In this document: positions 1 to 10,900 of the stretch, piece after piece
Layout of the letters: the number at the start of each line of letters is the position of its first letter
How positions within the stretch are numbered: the stretch's first letter is position 1
Source: Desmodesmus armatus
Lineage: Eukaryota > Chlorophyta > Chlorophyceae > Sphaeropleales > Scenedesmaceae
DNA: 64,000 bases
NCBI GenBank assembly: GCA_007449985.2
Contig: VIIQ02000067.1
Coordinates: 186,001-250,000 of the forward strand
Direction of reading: 5' to 3'
Notes under the pieces: generated by a model
What the model was told of the DNA's origin: nothing
The model's database searches: none
Seen by the model: only the letters and a program-made list of their open reading frames with translations
Made by a program: the position numbers and the translations under genes

Positions 1-782
1 GGCCCCCTCCTGACCTATTGCGTGCGCTGTTGCTGTGCACGCTGCTGCTGCCACTGATCGTGACACGGGCGGTGTCAGCAACAAACATCCCACCGGCAAA
101 GTGCCCGGCTGAGTTGCCACTCACACTGCTATTGCCCTCTATTGACAATGTGGCATTGCCCCAAACACTCAACCCCCCACCATCACTAGTCACATTGTTG
201 CCATGCACCCTGCTACTGCCGGTGATGGTGACAACAGCACCCTCACCAAGTGACAGCCCACCACCATCCCCTTTGACAACGTTGCTGGATATGTTGCTTG
301 CATTCAACAGCACCCGAGCCTGGCCAAAGACACGAAGGGGCCTCACATGGTTCCCAGTGAACCTACCACCATGCACCTCAAGCTGGCTGGTACCAAGCAC
401 ACACACCACCGTATTCAAAGAAACACCCCGCATCAAGGACACACTGCTGCTCCTGATCACAAGCCTCCCAGCGCAGATGGACACAAGGCAGGAGGTGTTT
501 GCAGGAGCATTAGCGCAGCTGCTAGTGAGCGCCACCCCCGTGAAGTTGCTTTTGTAGGCTGCCAGGTCTGGCAAAGCCAGCGCGATGGTCGGCTGGGGTC
601 CAGTGCACCTCATGCCAGCATGGCGGATGCCTCCCTCACCACCGAGCATGTACAGGCTGCAGTCTGCTGCTCCTGCTCCTGCCGCTGCTCCAGGTGCTGA
701 GGGGCTGCCCAGTGGCTGCGCAAAGGGCGTGACGCACAGCAAGCACAGGAGGACTGCTAGCCAGCCACCAGCAGCACAGACC
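1..782 (-). CDS. secreted parallel beta-helix (Pmp/adhesin-like) protein, 5' part
   Basis: On the minus strand one frame stays open from about 782 to the left edge. It starts with a hydrophobic leader (WLAVLLCLLCVTPFAQP), a plausible signal peptide, then a Cys-containing segment. It ends in short Gly/Ser/Asn repeats such as GNSSVSGNSAG, GSSSVHSNSA and GGGLSV. Repeats of this kind, with a turn of a beta-helix about every 20-25 residues, are typical of polymorphic-membrane-protein and pectate-lyase-like surface proteins, which are numerous in chlorophycean genomes. The rest lies beyond the window. No in-frame ATG precedes the leader; an AG acceptor (CAG at 785-783) suggests an upstream exon that I could not place. 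Product type is inferred from repeat pattern only. Function is probably extracellular or cell-wall related. Confidence 0.6.
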
Positions 783-1849
783 CTGCCACATTGCAGAAAA
801 TAGACAGGAACAGCATCACAAACACGCACTGTTGGGCGGGTGCACTCCAGGGGCAGATTTCACGAGTCTGGCCCAGTGGGCTGGGTGCTGGTTTCTGGCC
901 TGGAAATCAGGTACTTGATTGGGTGCTGTCATGGCTATGCAAGAAGGTATGGTTCCAGCCATACACAAGAGCTGAATGGATCCGTACAAGCAGGGGCATA
1001 CCTTGTGTGATGCCAGGACCTCATCAGGTCCAGAACCCACAACAGCAGAAGCTCTACCAGAAAGCCTGATGGGTGACCGAGTAGCTGTAGAGAAGTATAG
1101 AACTGTTACTGTCTTGGACAAGGGAAAACACTGCTGTCCTGGACAGCGTCTGAACTTAAATGCAGCAAATCAACGACGGTCAAAGTCTCACCGACCGACA
1201 CCGCACACGGGCCGACCTACGAGTGACCTCCAGAACATACCAAATGCTTAAAGATATCATACTATAGTATTCTGGGGGGACAGACCTTGACAGCGTCGAG
1301 GTCACCGGTCGGTGATGGTCGGTGATCCCTCGTCGGTGATGGTCGGTGATGGTCGGTGATCTTGGTGATCCATTACCTTGGTGAACTTCCTCTTGCACAT
1401 GAACACAGACTGCCATGCGTATGTTGGCGGAAAAATACATTCACGCCGCCTATAGGCAGCTTTAGTTTTTCGAGACTCCATTCCTAGCAGTCGCTCAGGG
1501 CTAGTGAGGGAGGCGGGATCCGACTGGTGCTGGTGCTAGTAAGTACCGGTGAAATGACCATACTATACTGTGTTGAGGGTAAATGCAGCAAGATACGCAC
1601 CCCGGGAAGACAGCGATCGGTGGTGGTTTTGGCGGGGCCCCCCACTGGCCCACCAAGGGGCTGGCCAGCTGTTGCACGGGGAAGCTGCCTAAGGAGTTCC
1701 ATTTCAGGGGGTACCCCGTGATGCAATTACAGTCTGAAGCAGCCCACGGTATCATGGCATGAACCACTCAAATGAACCCACCCACTCTCACACTTGCCCC
1801 AGCACTCAATGACACCATCCACACAACACACATGATCAGTTGACTCACA
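783..1849. other. intergenic stretch without a recognised gene
   Basis: This is about 1.07 kb between the beta-helix gene and the duplicated tail of RPAP2. It holds a GGTCGGTGAT minisatellite and a 12-bp palindrome (ATACTATAGTAT, near 1259). No reading frame with convincing protein character was seen. An upstream exon of the beta-helix gene may lie here. Confidence 0.5.
1307..1369. repeat. 10-bp minisatellite GGTCGGTGAT
   Basis: There are five near-perfect GGTCGGTGAT units plus degenerate flanks. The run is broken once by CCCTC and ends in CTTGGTGAT. It is not in a recognised gene. Confidence 0.85.
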
Positions 1850-2330
1850 CTGGAAGTTCAAACAGGTCCATCAGCGCCCAAAACCTGTCCAAATCACTGC
1901 CCAGCTGCTGCACCCACACACTCAACGCACTGCCACTGCTGCCACTCCCGGCCCCCTGCTGCTGCTGCCGCTTGAACATGCACCCATATGGGCCTTAGCA
2001 CAGGCAACCTTCAGGCTGCTAGTGCCGCCAACATAAGTGTCACCAGCAGCTGCCACTGCCGTGGTTGCAGTGGCCCCTTTCACCATTCAAACAGTACACA
2101 CGCTCACACTTGCAGTTCAAACAGGTGCATCAGCGCCCAAAACCTGTCCACATCACTCCCCAGCTGCTGCACCCATACACCCAAGGCACTGCCACTGCTG
2201 CCACCCCCCGCCCGCTGCTGCTGCTGCCGCTTGAACACGAGCCTTAGCACAGGCAGCCGCCAAGCCGCTATTGCCGCCAACATAAGTGCACCAGCAGCTG
2301 CCACTGCCGCGATTGCAGTGCAGGGGCCCT
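1850..2330 (-). repeat. two extra tandem copies of the RPAP2 C-terminal coding segment
   Basis: The last ~250 bp of the RPAP2 coding region are repeated twice more downstream of its stop codon. The landmark GTTCAAACAGGT recurs near 1856, 2115 and 2368, so the periods are about 259 and 253 bp. The middle copy still encodes the peptide around AAWRLPVLRLVFKRQQQQ and ends in the same stop (FELQV*). The most distal copy has a 5-base insertion and a changed end. These look like recent tandem duplications of the terminal coding piece, now probably in the 3' UTR or flank. They could serve as alternative 3' ends if spliced. Confidence 0.85.
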
Positions 2331-2355
2331 TGCACCATTCAAACAGTACACACGC

Positions 2356-4634
2356 TCACACTTGCAGTTCAAACAGGTCCATCAGCGCCCAAAACCTGTC
2401 CAAATCACTGCCCAGCTGCTGCACCCACACACTCAACGCACTGCCATTGCTGCCACCCCCCGCCCCCTGCTGCTGCTGCCGCTTGAACACCGGCCGCAGC
2501 ACAGGCAACCTCCAAGCCGCTAGTGCCGCCAGCATAAGTGTCACCAGTAGCTGCCACTGCCGCTGTTGCAGTGCAGGCAGGGGCCCCGGAGGCATGTAAA
2601 AGCTGCGGACAAGGCTTGCTAGCTGCTTACTAATCTGCGCCTCTGGCACTGATATGTTCAGCTGCTGTACTACAGGGGGCAGGGCTGCCGTTAGCAAGTT
2701 GGCCAGCGCAGCTCTCTGCTGGACCACAGCTGTAGAAGTTGACCCCTGCTGCTCCGCAGGTGCAGCAGTGTCACTTCCTCCACCACCACCACCACCACCA
2801 CCTGCTGCTGGTGGTGATGCCGCCCCTGCTGCTGCAATGCCGCTGACGCCATAGCTCGTGCTGCCGCTGCCGCTGCTGCCACCCTCCCCTGCACCTCGAT
2901 CGCCCACATAGGCAACCGTAGCAGGGCTCACCCAGGAGTGCAGGTGGTTCCAGATCAACCCAAACTCAGACAGGCTCACTGTAACACCCCGGGTGTCAAA
3001 AAACGGCAGCAGGGAGTCGAGGGCCCCACCAGCTGCAGAGGCTACCATCTCCTCTAGACCATACCCTGAGGAACCGTCACTATCCTCTCCATCTTGCAAG
3101 CTGTCCCCTGCTTCAGACCCCCCACCGGCATCACCACCGGACTCACTGCCACTATCCCACGGGTCGCCACCATCCTCATGCCCTGCTGCTGCTGCTGTTC
3201 CTGCTGCTGCTGATGTGTTGTGCCTGCTGGCTGTGCCGGTGCTGCTGTTGCGCTGTTGCCTGGCACTGCCCCTGCTGCTGCTGTTGCCTGTGTTGAGCTC
3301 AGGGTACCACTGCTCTTCAGAGCTGGCATCACTCATGCCACCGTCACTATCACTGCCATCGCCGCTGCTGTCGTCACTGCCGCTGTGCGCATCGGGTGAC
3401 TGCTGCATGTCAGGTCTGCTGCTGCTGCTGGAGTTAAGGCTTGGTGTGTGCCTCAGCGGGCCAATGTGCACCACCTGGCTCCTTCCCTTGCTGCTGCTGT
3501 TGATACTGCTGTTGACCCCGTTGGTGGAACTGCTGACACGCGCACTGCCGCTGCTGCTACTGCCGCTGCTCGCTGGCTGCACAGAAGGTGCAGCGACCTG
3601 GCTGGCAGCAGCAGGACCATCACCACCAGCAGCAGCAGCAGCAGCAGCACGTGGCCGTACCCCTCTCTGCTGCAGAGTCACCCCCGGCACCTCATCCAGC
3701 ATCACCACACTCCTGCGTGGCTTCACCAGCGGGGAAAACTTGCGCAGCTTGGACACCGGAGCAGCAGCGGCACCAGCAGCAGCAGCGGCACCAGTGCGTG
3801 CTGCTGCTGCTGCTGCATCGCGCTTGGCTGCTTGTGCAGTGGGCTTGGCAGCAGTAGCTGGGTTGACAGCAACAATCCCTGCACCCTTGCTGCTGGACGC
3901 TGCCGCCACTGCCGCAGCAGCAGGAGCAGCAAGGGCAGCACGCTTTACCTGCTGCTGCCGCTGCTGCAGGGTTGCTTCCTGCTGCTGCTGCTGCAGCTGC
4001 CGCCCCCGCTGCTGTGGCTTTGCCGCTGTGCCATTCTCGGGTGCCTGCATGACCACCTGCTTCACAGGGACACCAACGCCCCCTAGCGCTGGTGGCAGGA
4101 ACAGCTTCCAGGCCTCTGAAAGCTCCTGCTGCTGCTGCTGCTGCTGGCTACTGCCAGTGTCTCCTGCTGCTGCTTCTGCTGCTGCTTGTAGGTCAGGCTC
4201 CAATTCATCTACTGTTGTCAGCTGCAGCTCCCCAACCAAGCCGTCCCTGGTGTCACCAGCAGTCCCAGAAGGACCTCTCCTACTGCTGCTGCTGCTGTCA
4301 CCATCCACCATGGTGAATGTCAGCACCGGCTGCTGCTGCTCCTGCTGCTGCTCCTGGTGGTGCTGCACCGGGTCAGCTGGGCAGGAGTACTCGATATCGG
4401 GGGCAAAGCGCACCTTGCGTTGCCGCTGGGACCCCTCACGCTCAGGCACCTCTCCCTGCTGCTGCGGCGGCTGCTGCTGTTGGGGTGTAGCAGCAGCAGC
4501 TTGCTGCTTGTCTGCAGAGCCGTTCATGTCTGCTGGCTGCCGCTGTTGGATCTGCTTCAGCTTCTGCTCCTGGTGCTCCCTGAATACTTGAAGGTACTGC
4601 TGAAGCTCATCACTGCAACCCAGCAAACCACCAC

Positions 4635-4677
<43 letters not shown>

Positions 4678-7600
4678 GGCAACTGCATCTGCAGGAGCGG
4701 CATTCCTGCTACCAGCAGCAGCAGCAGCAGCAGTGCCATCTGCAGGGGCAGCAATCCCGCCACCATCAGCAGCAGCAGCAGCAGCAGCAGCGACGGCACC
4801 AACAGGCTCAGCAGCAGCTGCTGCTGTCTGCTGGACCACAGGGGCATCCCTCAGCACTGGATTGAGCTGTAGGACTTCTGCTGTAGCGTCACCCCCTGCA
4901 GCGCTACCGCCCTGCTTCTGCATCTGCTGCTGCTGCTGTGTGCCCGCTTGTGGCTGCTGTTTGGGCTGTGTGTCGGGTGCCTGTCGGGGTATGTAGCCCT
5001 CCACTGCTGCTGCAGCGGTGCTGTCACCCCCCACTGCTGCTGCTGCCTCGTCGAGCCTCTGGCCGGCAGACTCAGCCTCATGGATCAACTGATATGCTGG
5101 ACGCTCCTGTAACACCAGCAGCAGCAGCAGCGACGACAACGCAGGCAGCAGGCAGCACAGCCATTGATTAGAGCACTCAGCAGCATACGGCCTCATGCAT
5201 TGCTGGTAGGTCCAGTGGACACAAACACAAGGGCACAGACATGCACAAGCAACAGGGTCATGTAGTGCCCAAAGCTCCACCCTGTGCCTGACAATGGCAC
5301 TGCATGTTCTGACACGCAATGCAGTGCACAGGCCAGCTATTCAGGTTCTGCCTGCCTTTTCTTGGTCAACTGGATGCAAACAACCAACAGCATGCTGCAC
5401 AGACAACAACATTGTTATAGAACCAAACAAAGCAGCAACAGCAGCATGGCAGCCCACCTCAATCACAGACTTCATTGTGGTGACCCCTCCCCCCTGCGCC
5501 CCCACCCCCTGCTTCTGTTGCTTCTGCGGTTTGTGGCTTGGTGTCTCCAGGGCTTTGTGCAGGGCTGAGGGTTTAATGCGCCCCATGGGGTTCACCAGCT
5601 GCGCCGCCAGTTGCTGTGTGAAGCTGCTGCAGGACTTGCTGCAGTAGCAGTCACCCTCGATAGCCTCCACTGGGTGTAGCTCGCCAGCTGACAGGCTGCA
5701 GCACACAGCACAGGCCAGCAGAGGGTGATAATGTCAATTCTAAACATCATGTCAACTTTTACCAACCCCTAACCAAAACCAACCACCAATCAGTTCTGTC
5801 AAGATCACATGCAGCGTTTGTGCTCGTGCATCACGCAAGGGCACTGTAGCCTACTGTAGCCTGAGGGGCCAGAACTTCTCCTGCATACACAAAGATTAGT
5901 GGGAGCTGCCCGAAGAGGTACACACGAGCCAGGCAGCAGCACTTGATGCTGAGTGCACTGTGGGATAGCACGGTGAAGTCATACCATTGCCTGGCAGCAG
6001 GGCTGCTGTGTCCTACAATGCTGCTTTGTCCATGCCACTGCTGTTGTGTCAAAATGCTCTGTGGGCCCACCCAGCCACCCACCCAGCCTGCCTGCCCACC
6101 TATACTTGCTGCCGGCCATCTCTGGCTGAAATGGCTGCTTGCACAGGGGGTTGCCACACTTCCCAGCCAGGGAACGCTCCTGAGCAACCTGCAGGAACAC
6201 AAATACCGTCACACAGTCCTGTAATAACACAAATTTGTTGCCGCAGCTAAGCACACCAGCAGACTGCGTGAACTTGATTGTAAAGGGCTCTGTGTCAGTT
6301 GCTGTGAGCAGGGATTTGCTGTTGGCACAACCGGCACTGGGCCCGCATGTCAGACATTCAGCGCCAGGGGTTAACTCAACCCTCTCAACCCTCTGCTGCA
6401 ATCAAAGTAGCATAGTGCTATCAGTCACATACCGTCACACAGTCATGCACTTGTCAGCAGTACCCCCCCCCCCCCACCCACCCACCCAGCTCCCCATCAC
6501 CTGCAGCAGTTCCTCATCAGACATGGGTGACACCAGCAGCTGCAGCTCAGAGCTGTCTTTCGCACCATGCTCCAACAGCCTGCACACCACAGCACAGCGC
6601 AGCACAGCACAGCACGGCACGGCACGGCACGGCACAAGCAGGAGCGACAACATTTCATGTCAGCCACAATCCACTAGTCTACTGCTCAGCTGCTGGTTAG
6701 CACGTGCTGAGCTGGCGTGTCCAAGACCCAACCTGACACCACTGCAGGGGCAGCTGCCAACTTGGCATTCAAAAGTAAAGGAACACAAGAAGCTGCTACA
6801 GACGCCGCCATAGAACCAACCCTCAAACAAGTGCATGTCGCTGCCACACCAGCCTCCCATACAAAACACTGCCTACATCAGCTGCTGAGCGCAACCATGG
6901 CCTCTCAACCGATCCAACAACCACACACCGAGACAAGGCAGCCAACACTTGCATCGCCTCCTCCATGCACCCCATGCCCCCCCCCCCCCCCCCCGCGATG
7001 CTGTTCGTACGCAGTGGCCAGTGGACCTCGTTGGCTGGTGCTGGCGGCCTTGCGGAGTCACTGGAAAGCGGGTGGTGTAGAGGGAGGAGAGGACGCGCCC
7101 TATAGCACCCCCTCTCAGTTACCTCCACCCCAGCCTTCCCCATCCCCATGCCCCCCCCCCTGCCCCACCTGAGCATGCCAATGAATGCCCTTTTCCTGCG
7201 CTCCTTGCTCAGCTTCTGCATCACATCTGGCCGCAGACCCACGTCAGGACGTTCCTGCTGCTGCTGCTGCTGCTGCTGCGCCTTGACGGGCTTGCGGGGC
7301 CCACGACTGGCAGCTGTTCCCGGCTTGCTGCTGCTGTGGTGCTTGTTGCTGGGGTCTGGCTGCTGCTGCAGCTGTTGATGTTCCTGCTGCTGGCTGGCTG
7401 GCTCTGCATGCTGCTTGTTGTTTGATGTTGCAGGCGCTGCAGTATCATCAAGGGCGACATCTGGGAAACAAGCAGGATACGTGCACAGGAGTCAGGCAGT
7501 AGCCGCACCGAACTGTACAAGTTTGAGGAGATTGAGGAGAGCTGCTGCAACCTTCGCAGATGCATGCTACTGCGACATGCATGGACGTACTTCAGTAAGA

Positions 7601-7752
7601 CGTCATGTATTTTGAGCTGAGCGCTAGGTTGTGTGCATGGCATGAAGAGTGTCACCAGACAGCAGCTACTGCTGTTGCTGCTGCTGAACCTCCTGGCTGT
7701 GAATCGCGGGCGCACCTGTCTCATACTGCAGCACAGGTAGACAGTAGCTCAT
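2356..7752 (-). CDS. RPAP2: RPAP2/RTR1-family RNA polymerase II CTD phosphatase
   Basis: Proposed model of seven phase-consistent exons: 7752-7716, 7460-7169, 6579-6501, 6188-6100, 5990-5943, 5695-5506 and 5106-2356, about 1161 residues. RPAP2/RTR1 proteins remove Ser5 phosphate from the RNA polymerase II tail and help import the polymerase. The RTR1 zinc finger is visible: ERSLAGKCGNPLC (Cys147, Cys152) and CYCSKSC (Cys198/200, Cys204). Upstream is the helical segment RPDVMQKLSKERRKRAF. The C-terminus has the conserved plant-type RPAP2 block (FGLIWNHLHSWVSPATVAYV, then ALQQRQWQLLVTLMLAALAAWRLPVL). Between them lie ~600 residues of poly-Gln, poly-Ala, Ser and acidic runs. The spacing between zinc-ligand pairs (about 46 residues) is longer than I expect for the family, so the small exon 5 is the weakest part. 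Stop is at 2356-2358. Confidence 0.85.
6585..6635. repeat. CAGCA/CGGCA pentanucleotide repeat
   Basis: AGCAC and GGCAC units directly adjoin the acceptor of RPAP2 exon 3. On the minus strand they form a GTGCT/GTGCC tract in place of a normal pyrimidine tract. Confidence 0.75.
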
Positions 7753-7974
7753 GCTGAACGCGCTTGAACCAACTGCCCCAGCCTTTGTGTCTGTTCGGAC
7801 TTTCCAGTGACTTCCCACTGCTGATCAACGATACTGTGCCTGCATCGCTGTATCACCGGTCGAGCACAACCCTTTGCGTTTGCTACTGCTGCCTTGTAAA
7901 TCCACGGCAACGAGCACGATCAAATCACCTTCTCTTTACCAGCCTGTCAGTCAAACTGACTTTGACCACTGGCA
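7753..7974. promoter_or_regulatory. short spacer between CDC16 stop and RPAP2 start
   Basis: Only 222 bp separate the CDC16 stop from the RPAP2 start, in the same orientation. The RPAP2 promoter and the CDC16 3' end must share this stretch or extend into the neighbouring genes. No clear TATA box was seen. Confidence 0.4.
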
Positions 7975-10900
7975 TCAGCTCTGGCCCGTCAGCAGGGGAG
8001 GCAGCTCTGTCCTGTCCGCATCCATAATCTGCTGTCCGAAGCGTGCACACTCCTCTCGCAACGCCGCCCCCAGCATCTCAGCAGCAAATGCATCATCAGG
8101 CCTCAACCCTAGCGCCTTATGGTACCCCTCTACTGCTGCTGCCGATTCTCCCATCAAGTGGTGGGTATAGGCTAGGCCTATATGGCTCGTGGGATTGTGC
8201 GGGTGTAGCCCTATCGCCTGCTCATACAGCTGCACAGCCTTGCTGAAGTCCTGTAGCTTGCGGGTGGCATGGGCCAAGTTCACCACAGTAGCCTCCCATG
8301 CTGGCGTGATCTGGCCTGGCACCAACTCCAGCGCACGCGTGAACCACCGCTGTGCAGCAGGGTATTGCTGATTCCTGCAGGCAGGCACACCACAGCACCA
8401 GCAACATGCATGATTTCATGGGTCATTTATGGGTCCTGCTCTGTGTCATGCTCCAGAACCCTGGATCGAATGGATGGCGGCAGCACTTCCCAAGCGAGTT
8501 GCAACAGCTACCTCCCACACCCCCACCCCCACCACCAAACAGCCTTGGCCCTCTCCCCTCACCCCCACCCCACCCCTGCACAATCTCCCCCTCCCATCCA
8601 GGCTGTGCCCACCTGTATGCCAGCACCCCCAGCTCGTGTGCCACTGCCGGGTCCTGTGGGCACATGTCTGCCGCCTGCAGCAGGCAGCGCTCCGCCAGCT
8701 GCAGGTTGTTCATGCGCTGGTAGGCACACCCCATGCCCAGCAGGGGTGTGTGCAGGCCGGGGAACAGGCGGGCAGCTGTGCGGTAGGCAGCCAGGGCTTG
8801 GTCACTCTCATCCTGGTGGTAAGGGTGGGGGTGGGGGTGAGGTGGGGGAGGCATCGGGGTGTTTTGGTAATTCCAGGTGGGGCAGCAGCGGGGTGAGGCA
8901 ATGGTGGTGCAGGGGGTGAGGCGGTTGTGGCATCGGGGTGGTTTGGTCGTGAGGGGGGGGGGCAACAGCTTGAGGTGGTGGTGGTGCACGGGATGAGATG
9001 GGGGGGGGTGCAGGGGGGTGAGGGGGGTGGGGGCGTGCGGTAGGCAGCCAGGGCTTGGTCACTCTCATCCTGGTGGTAAGGGGGTGGGGGTGGGGGTGTA
9101 GGAGGTGAGGTGGTGAGGGGTGTGTGGCATCCGGGTGTTGTGCTGGTGATAGGGGGGAGAGGTGGCGCAAATCGAGGCGGTGGTGTTGCAGGGGATGAGA
9201 TGGTGGTGGTGCAGGGGGTGAGGTGGTGAGGGGGTGTGGCATCGGGTTGCGTTGGTGGTAAGGGGGGGAGAGGAGCAATAGATTGAGGCGGTGGTGCAAG
9301 GGGTTGGTGGTGCAGCAGCAGAGGGGTGGTTCAGGAAAGTGGGCGCTGTCATCCTGTGGGGTGCAGGGGGTGACGTGGTGGTGGGGCAGAGGGGGTAAGG
9401 GGTCGTGATACAGCTGACACGCCTGGATATGATGGGATGATGGTGCAGGGGGGCGAGGTGCTGGTCGTAAGTGTTGAGGGGTGGGGTGAGGAAGCCTGCT
9501 GCAAGCAAACCGCAAACAATAAAACCGCAACAACTACACACGGTATAGCACTGTGCATGCATCATCACAATGCAGCATGGAAAAAGAAGCTACACCAAGC
9601 TGCACCGTGCCCATAGCCTCCAGCACCCAGCTATAATAGAATCGGCACACAATGCTGCATACTTCGCACCTGTTCTGCAAAGGCGTGTCCAAAGCAGATC
9701 CATGAGTATGCATGATGCTTGTCCAGCTGCGTGGCCTTGGCAAAGAAGCAGCGCGACTGCTCAAACTGCCTGCTGGCCATGTAGTAGCAGCCCACACCAA
9801 ACCAGGCCAGGGCAGAGTCTGGATACTCCTCTACAAGCTTGTGGGCTCTGCGCATGGGTCAAACACGAGTCAAAAAAAAAGTTTGCAATTGGAAATTGTT
9901 TTTTTGCTTTCCGCTTGGCGGAGGAGTGCAGCCCACACCAAACCAGGCCAGGGCAGAGTCTGGATACTCCTCTACAAGCTTGTGGGCTCTGCGCATGGGT
10001 CAAACACGAGTCAAACACGAGTCAAACAAAGAGTCAACCAGGCCAGAGAAGAGTCTGGGTACTCCTCAACAAGCTTGTGGGCTCTGCAGGCCAACAATGC
10101 ACAGAGGAGGACAGGGAGTGCTTCACGGTGGCAGGGTGCCAAGGAGTTAGCCGGCAACTACGCCATGAGCTTGCAAGCTTAGGCAAGTATGCCACGATCA
10201 GCTGCAGTGCTGCCAACCTGACACAGCTATTGCCAGGAGAAGGAAGCATGGAAAAGGAAGCATAGAGGACGCGAGAACACAACTGCACACCCAGCTCCCA
10301 CCTAGCCATTCAGAGTTGTATGTGCCAGGGTTTGATGCCCAAAGGCCCACATGCGCACTGTCAGTCAACCAGAAGGCCGTACCACACCCACAACGACCCT
10401 CTCCCCTCTCTCCTCAGAGCCCTCAAGCCCCCACCCCCAAGCCCTGAGCCCTCGCACCTGAGGAACAGCTCGTTTTTCTTGCCCAGCTGCAGTGCTGCTG
10501 CCAGGTGTGTGGTGAGGGCCTGAGTGGCATATGGGTCCTGAGCCAACAACACACTTGTCAACTGGTAGGCATCCTCAAACCGCCCCTGGTAGAACAGCCA
10601 GTCAGCCCGGCAGGCCAGCACATCACTGTTGTTGGTCAAGCCACAGCCGGGCCCTGGGCTACCCGGTAGGTCGTGCCAGAGGGGACTGCTCGGGCCGGCT
10701 GCTGCTGCTGCTGCTGGGCCGGATTGCTGCTGAGCTGGCGGTGTGCTGGTACCAGGAGTGACCTGACCCTGGCTGCTGCTCGGCTGCTGCTGCTGCTGTT
10801 GGTCGTTGGGTGTATCTGTTGCCATGTTGTCCGGTGAGGTAGGTCCTGGCTGCTGCTGCAGCTCCTGAAGCTGGGCCTCCATAAAGTCATGCTGCAGGTA

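Noticed and set aside
18..557. 179-codon plus-strand frame at the left edge
   Set aside because: Leu/Pro/Thr-rich antisense of the beta-helix repeats; the minus strand carries the patterned repeat.
2993..4591. 532-codon plus-strand open frame full of Leu, Ser and Cys runs
   Set aside because: It is the antisense of RPAP2 exon 7; CAG/GCT repeats keep all frames open, and the minus strand has the recognisable RPAP2 sequence.
8808..9533. Pro/His-rich minus-strand frames in CDC16 intron 6
   Set aside because: They are translations of the G/C-rich minisatellite and interrupt known CDC16 exon phase.
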